This document shows, one piece after another, positions 13,906 through 14,522 of a stretch of DNA of 14,522 bases. The translations under genes and the position numbers were made by a program. Each line of letters opens with the position of its first letter. The stretch's first letter is position 1. This DNA is from UBA5177 sp002413265 (GTDB lineage Bacteria > Chloroflexota > UBA5177), in NCBI GenBank assembly GCA_036752825.1, contig DAIORV010000053.1:1-14522 (forward strand), in the 5' to 3' direction. Under the pieces are notes generated by a model that did no database searches, was not told the DNA's origin, and worked only from the letters and a program-made list of their open reading frames with translations.

Positions 13906-14352
13906 GTGGAGCGATCGGTTTCGTTGCGCCGCGCGTGCCGGATCGCCGGCATTAGCGTCACGCAGCCGAGCACCTGGGCCAAAGCACACCTCATCGATGC
14001 GCATGCGGAAGGCTCGCGTTTCCCGTTAGAGAGGGTGCTCCGACTGGTGCTTCTCGCAGAGCTCCGCACCCCCATGCGTAGCTCGGCGGCGAAGATGAAG
14101 CGCGCCATAGACGCGTTGGTTCCGGCCCCGGACCCAGCGCAAGCGGCTGAGTGCGATGTGGTGTGGGACGTCGACGCGCTAACAGCACGTTGGGCCAACT
14201 CCCCTGGGCACCTCCGCGTCCTTCTGACTGAGGATGGCCATCCCGGACCGTATCTCGTCATCCCGATGGCTGCGAAGCTGCGGCGAGCTGTAACCGCGTT
14301 CGGCGAAGGCGACGAAGCGGACGAGGACGAGGACCCGCAAGTCAGCGCGTAA
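13906..14352 (+). CDS. MerR-like helix-turn-helix protein with acidic C-terminus
   Basis: A 148-residue protein with an N-terminal MerR-like DNA-binding domain (residues about 5-70): SLRRACRIAGISVTQPSTW as helix-turn-helix, a short wing, then FPLERVLRLVLLAELR and a long helix reaching DALV. The middle has a VVWDVDALTARWANSP segment and the end is strongly acidic (EGDEADEDED). The GTG start at 13906 sits four bases after a perfect inverted repeat, GTTAC-N4-GTAAC (13889-13902), a likely operator for this or another regulator. No ribosome binding site is visible, so a leaderless transcript is possible. It is the last gene before the tRNA, transcribed away from the HD operon. It may regulate the element's transfer, excision or cargo, or belong to the element's boundary region. 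Role inferred. Confidence 0.65.
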   Translation: MERSVSLRRACRIAGISVTQPSTWAKAHLIDAHAEGSRFPLERVLRLVLLAELRTPMRSSAAKMKRAIDALVPAPDPAQAAECDVVWDVDALTARWANSPGHLRVLLTEDGHPGPYLVIPMAAKLRRAVTAFGEGDEADEDEDPQVSA

Positions 14353-14436
14353 CCAGTTGGCAGGGTGCACGGTCATATAGCAAACAGTCGTGCGCGAGCA
14401 CCAACGTCCATTGCCGTACGAGAACGTCCGCCGCTG

Positions 14437-14458
14437 TGGCTGTCATGTTGGCTGTCAT
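14437..14458. repeat. Two direct copies of TGGCTGTCAT, candidate integrase arm sites
   Basis: TGGCTGTCAT occurs at 14437-14446 and 14449-14458, twelve bases apart, ending 12 bases from the tRNA 3' end. Tandem decamers beside the attachment core are typical of arm-type sites bound by tyrosine integrases. No further copy was noticed near the integrase gene. The repeat is certain; its role is inferred. Confidence 0.6.
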
Positions 14459-14470
14459 TGATGCGGAATT

Positions 14471-14500
14471 TGGCGGGGATGGATGGGAATCGAACCCACC
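14471..14500. other. Candidate attachment-site end of the element (tRNA 3' end)
   Basis: Tyrosine integrases commonly recombine within the T arm or 3' end of a tRNA gene, rebuilding the tRNA at one junction. Here the tRNA 3' end points toward the element, as expected for such a junction. The second copy of this segment should be outside the window to the left; I found no other copy within it. The exact core is unknown. Confidence 0.4.
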
Positions 14501-14522
14501 CAGGACGCCTCAGCAGCGCCCC
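14471..14522 (-). tRNA. selC: Partial tRNA, probable tRNA-Sec (3' half; 5' part beyond the window)
   Basis: On the minus strand the CCA is encoded (TGG at 14471-14473), followed by discriminator G and an eight-base acceptor strand CCATCCCC (14475-14482). The T arm is GTGGG-TTCGATT-CCCAT (14483-14499), and before it lies a long variable arm: GGGCGC and GCGTCC can pair around a seven-base loop. Ordinary tRNAs have seven acceptor bases here; eight plus five is the 8/5 geometry of bacterial selenocysteine tRNA, and the long variable arm fits too. The anticodon (TCA) would lie just off the right edge, so it cannot be read. A tRNA-Ser or tRNA-Leu with unusual length is the main alternative. selC is a known target of integrative elements, and the element lies on the 3' side. 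Confidence 0.8.

Noticed and set aside
14471..14522. tRNA-Ser or tRNA-Leu instead of tRNA-Sec
   Set aside because: Both have long variable arms, but both have seven acceptor bases after a five-base T stem; eight are seen here. Kept only as an alternative since the anticodon is outside.
1..14522. CRISPR arrays, IS elements or transposases
   Set aside because: No regularly spaced repeats and no transposase motifs or terminal inverted repeats were seen; the only recombinase is the tyrosine integrase.

Overview
The window looks like the right-hand end of an integrated conjugative element (ICE-like) in a high-G+C bacterium, most likely an actinomycete (Actinomycetota). The reasons are the frequent GTG starts, the G/C-rich third codon positions, an actinobacterial-looking VirD4-type coupling protein, and a partial tRNA gene at the right edge whose geometry fits selenocysteine tRNA (selC). 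No genus can be fixed from the sequence; a selenocysteine-using, Thermoleophilia-like lineage is only a guess.

Layout. (1) 1-2934, plus strand: the end of a conjugation operon, with a VirD4/TraG-type coupling ATPase cut by the left edge, a two-helix pilin-like protein, a VirB6/TrbL-like polytopic membrane protein and a small unrecognised protein, all tightly packed. (2) 2906-5696, plus strand: a beta-class DNA methyltransferase with zinc-ribbon-like cysteine clusters, a MerR-type excisionase and a complete tyrosine integrase; this is the mobility and DNA-modification block. (3) 5796-13605: an accessory block of visibly lower G+C that looks like a defence island. It holds a methyltransferase closely resembling M.PvuII (N4-cytosine type) that ends base-to-base against a convergent, overlapping three-gene operon: a coiled-coil/HARE-HTH protein, a winged-helix protein and a 756-residue GHKL (MutL/MORC/Hsp90-type) ATPase with Ig-like repeats. 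Further right, on the same strand, are a putative PD-(D/E)XK-fold protein, a SAMHD1-like HD triphosphohydrolase with an intact active site, and a 138-residue unknown upstream of it. (4) 13906-14352: a MerR-like DNA-binding protein with a palindromic site next to its start. (5) 14437-14522: direct repeats next to the 3' end of the partial tRNA, plausibly the element's attachment end.

How it may work together. The integrase and excisionase would move the element at a tRNA 3' end, and the coupling protein and membrane proteins would export it. The block between integrase and tRNA would be cargo. The most interesting candidate is the M.PvuII-like methylase plus HARE-HTH, winged-helix and GHKL ATPase. 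It resembles a modification-dependent defence system: a methylase marks self DNA, two small DNA readers may sense methylation state, and a DNA-clamp-type ATPase acts, yet no PvuII-type endonuclease is present. The HD/PD-(D/E)XK genes could be a second, nucleotide-depleting module. These functional links are inferences from order and domains; none is shown by the sequence alone.
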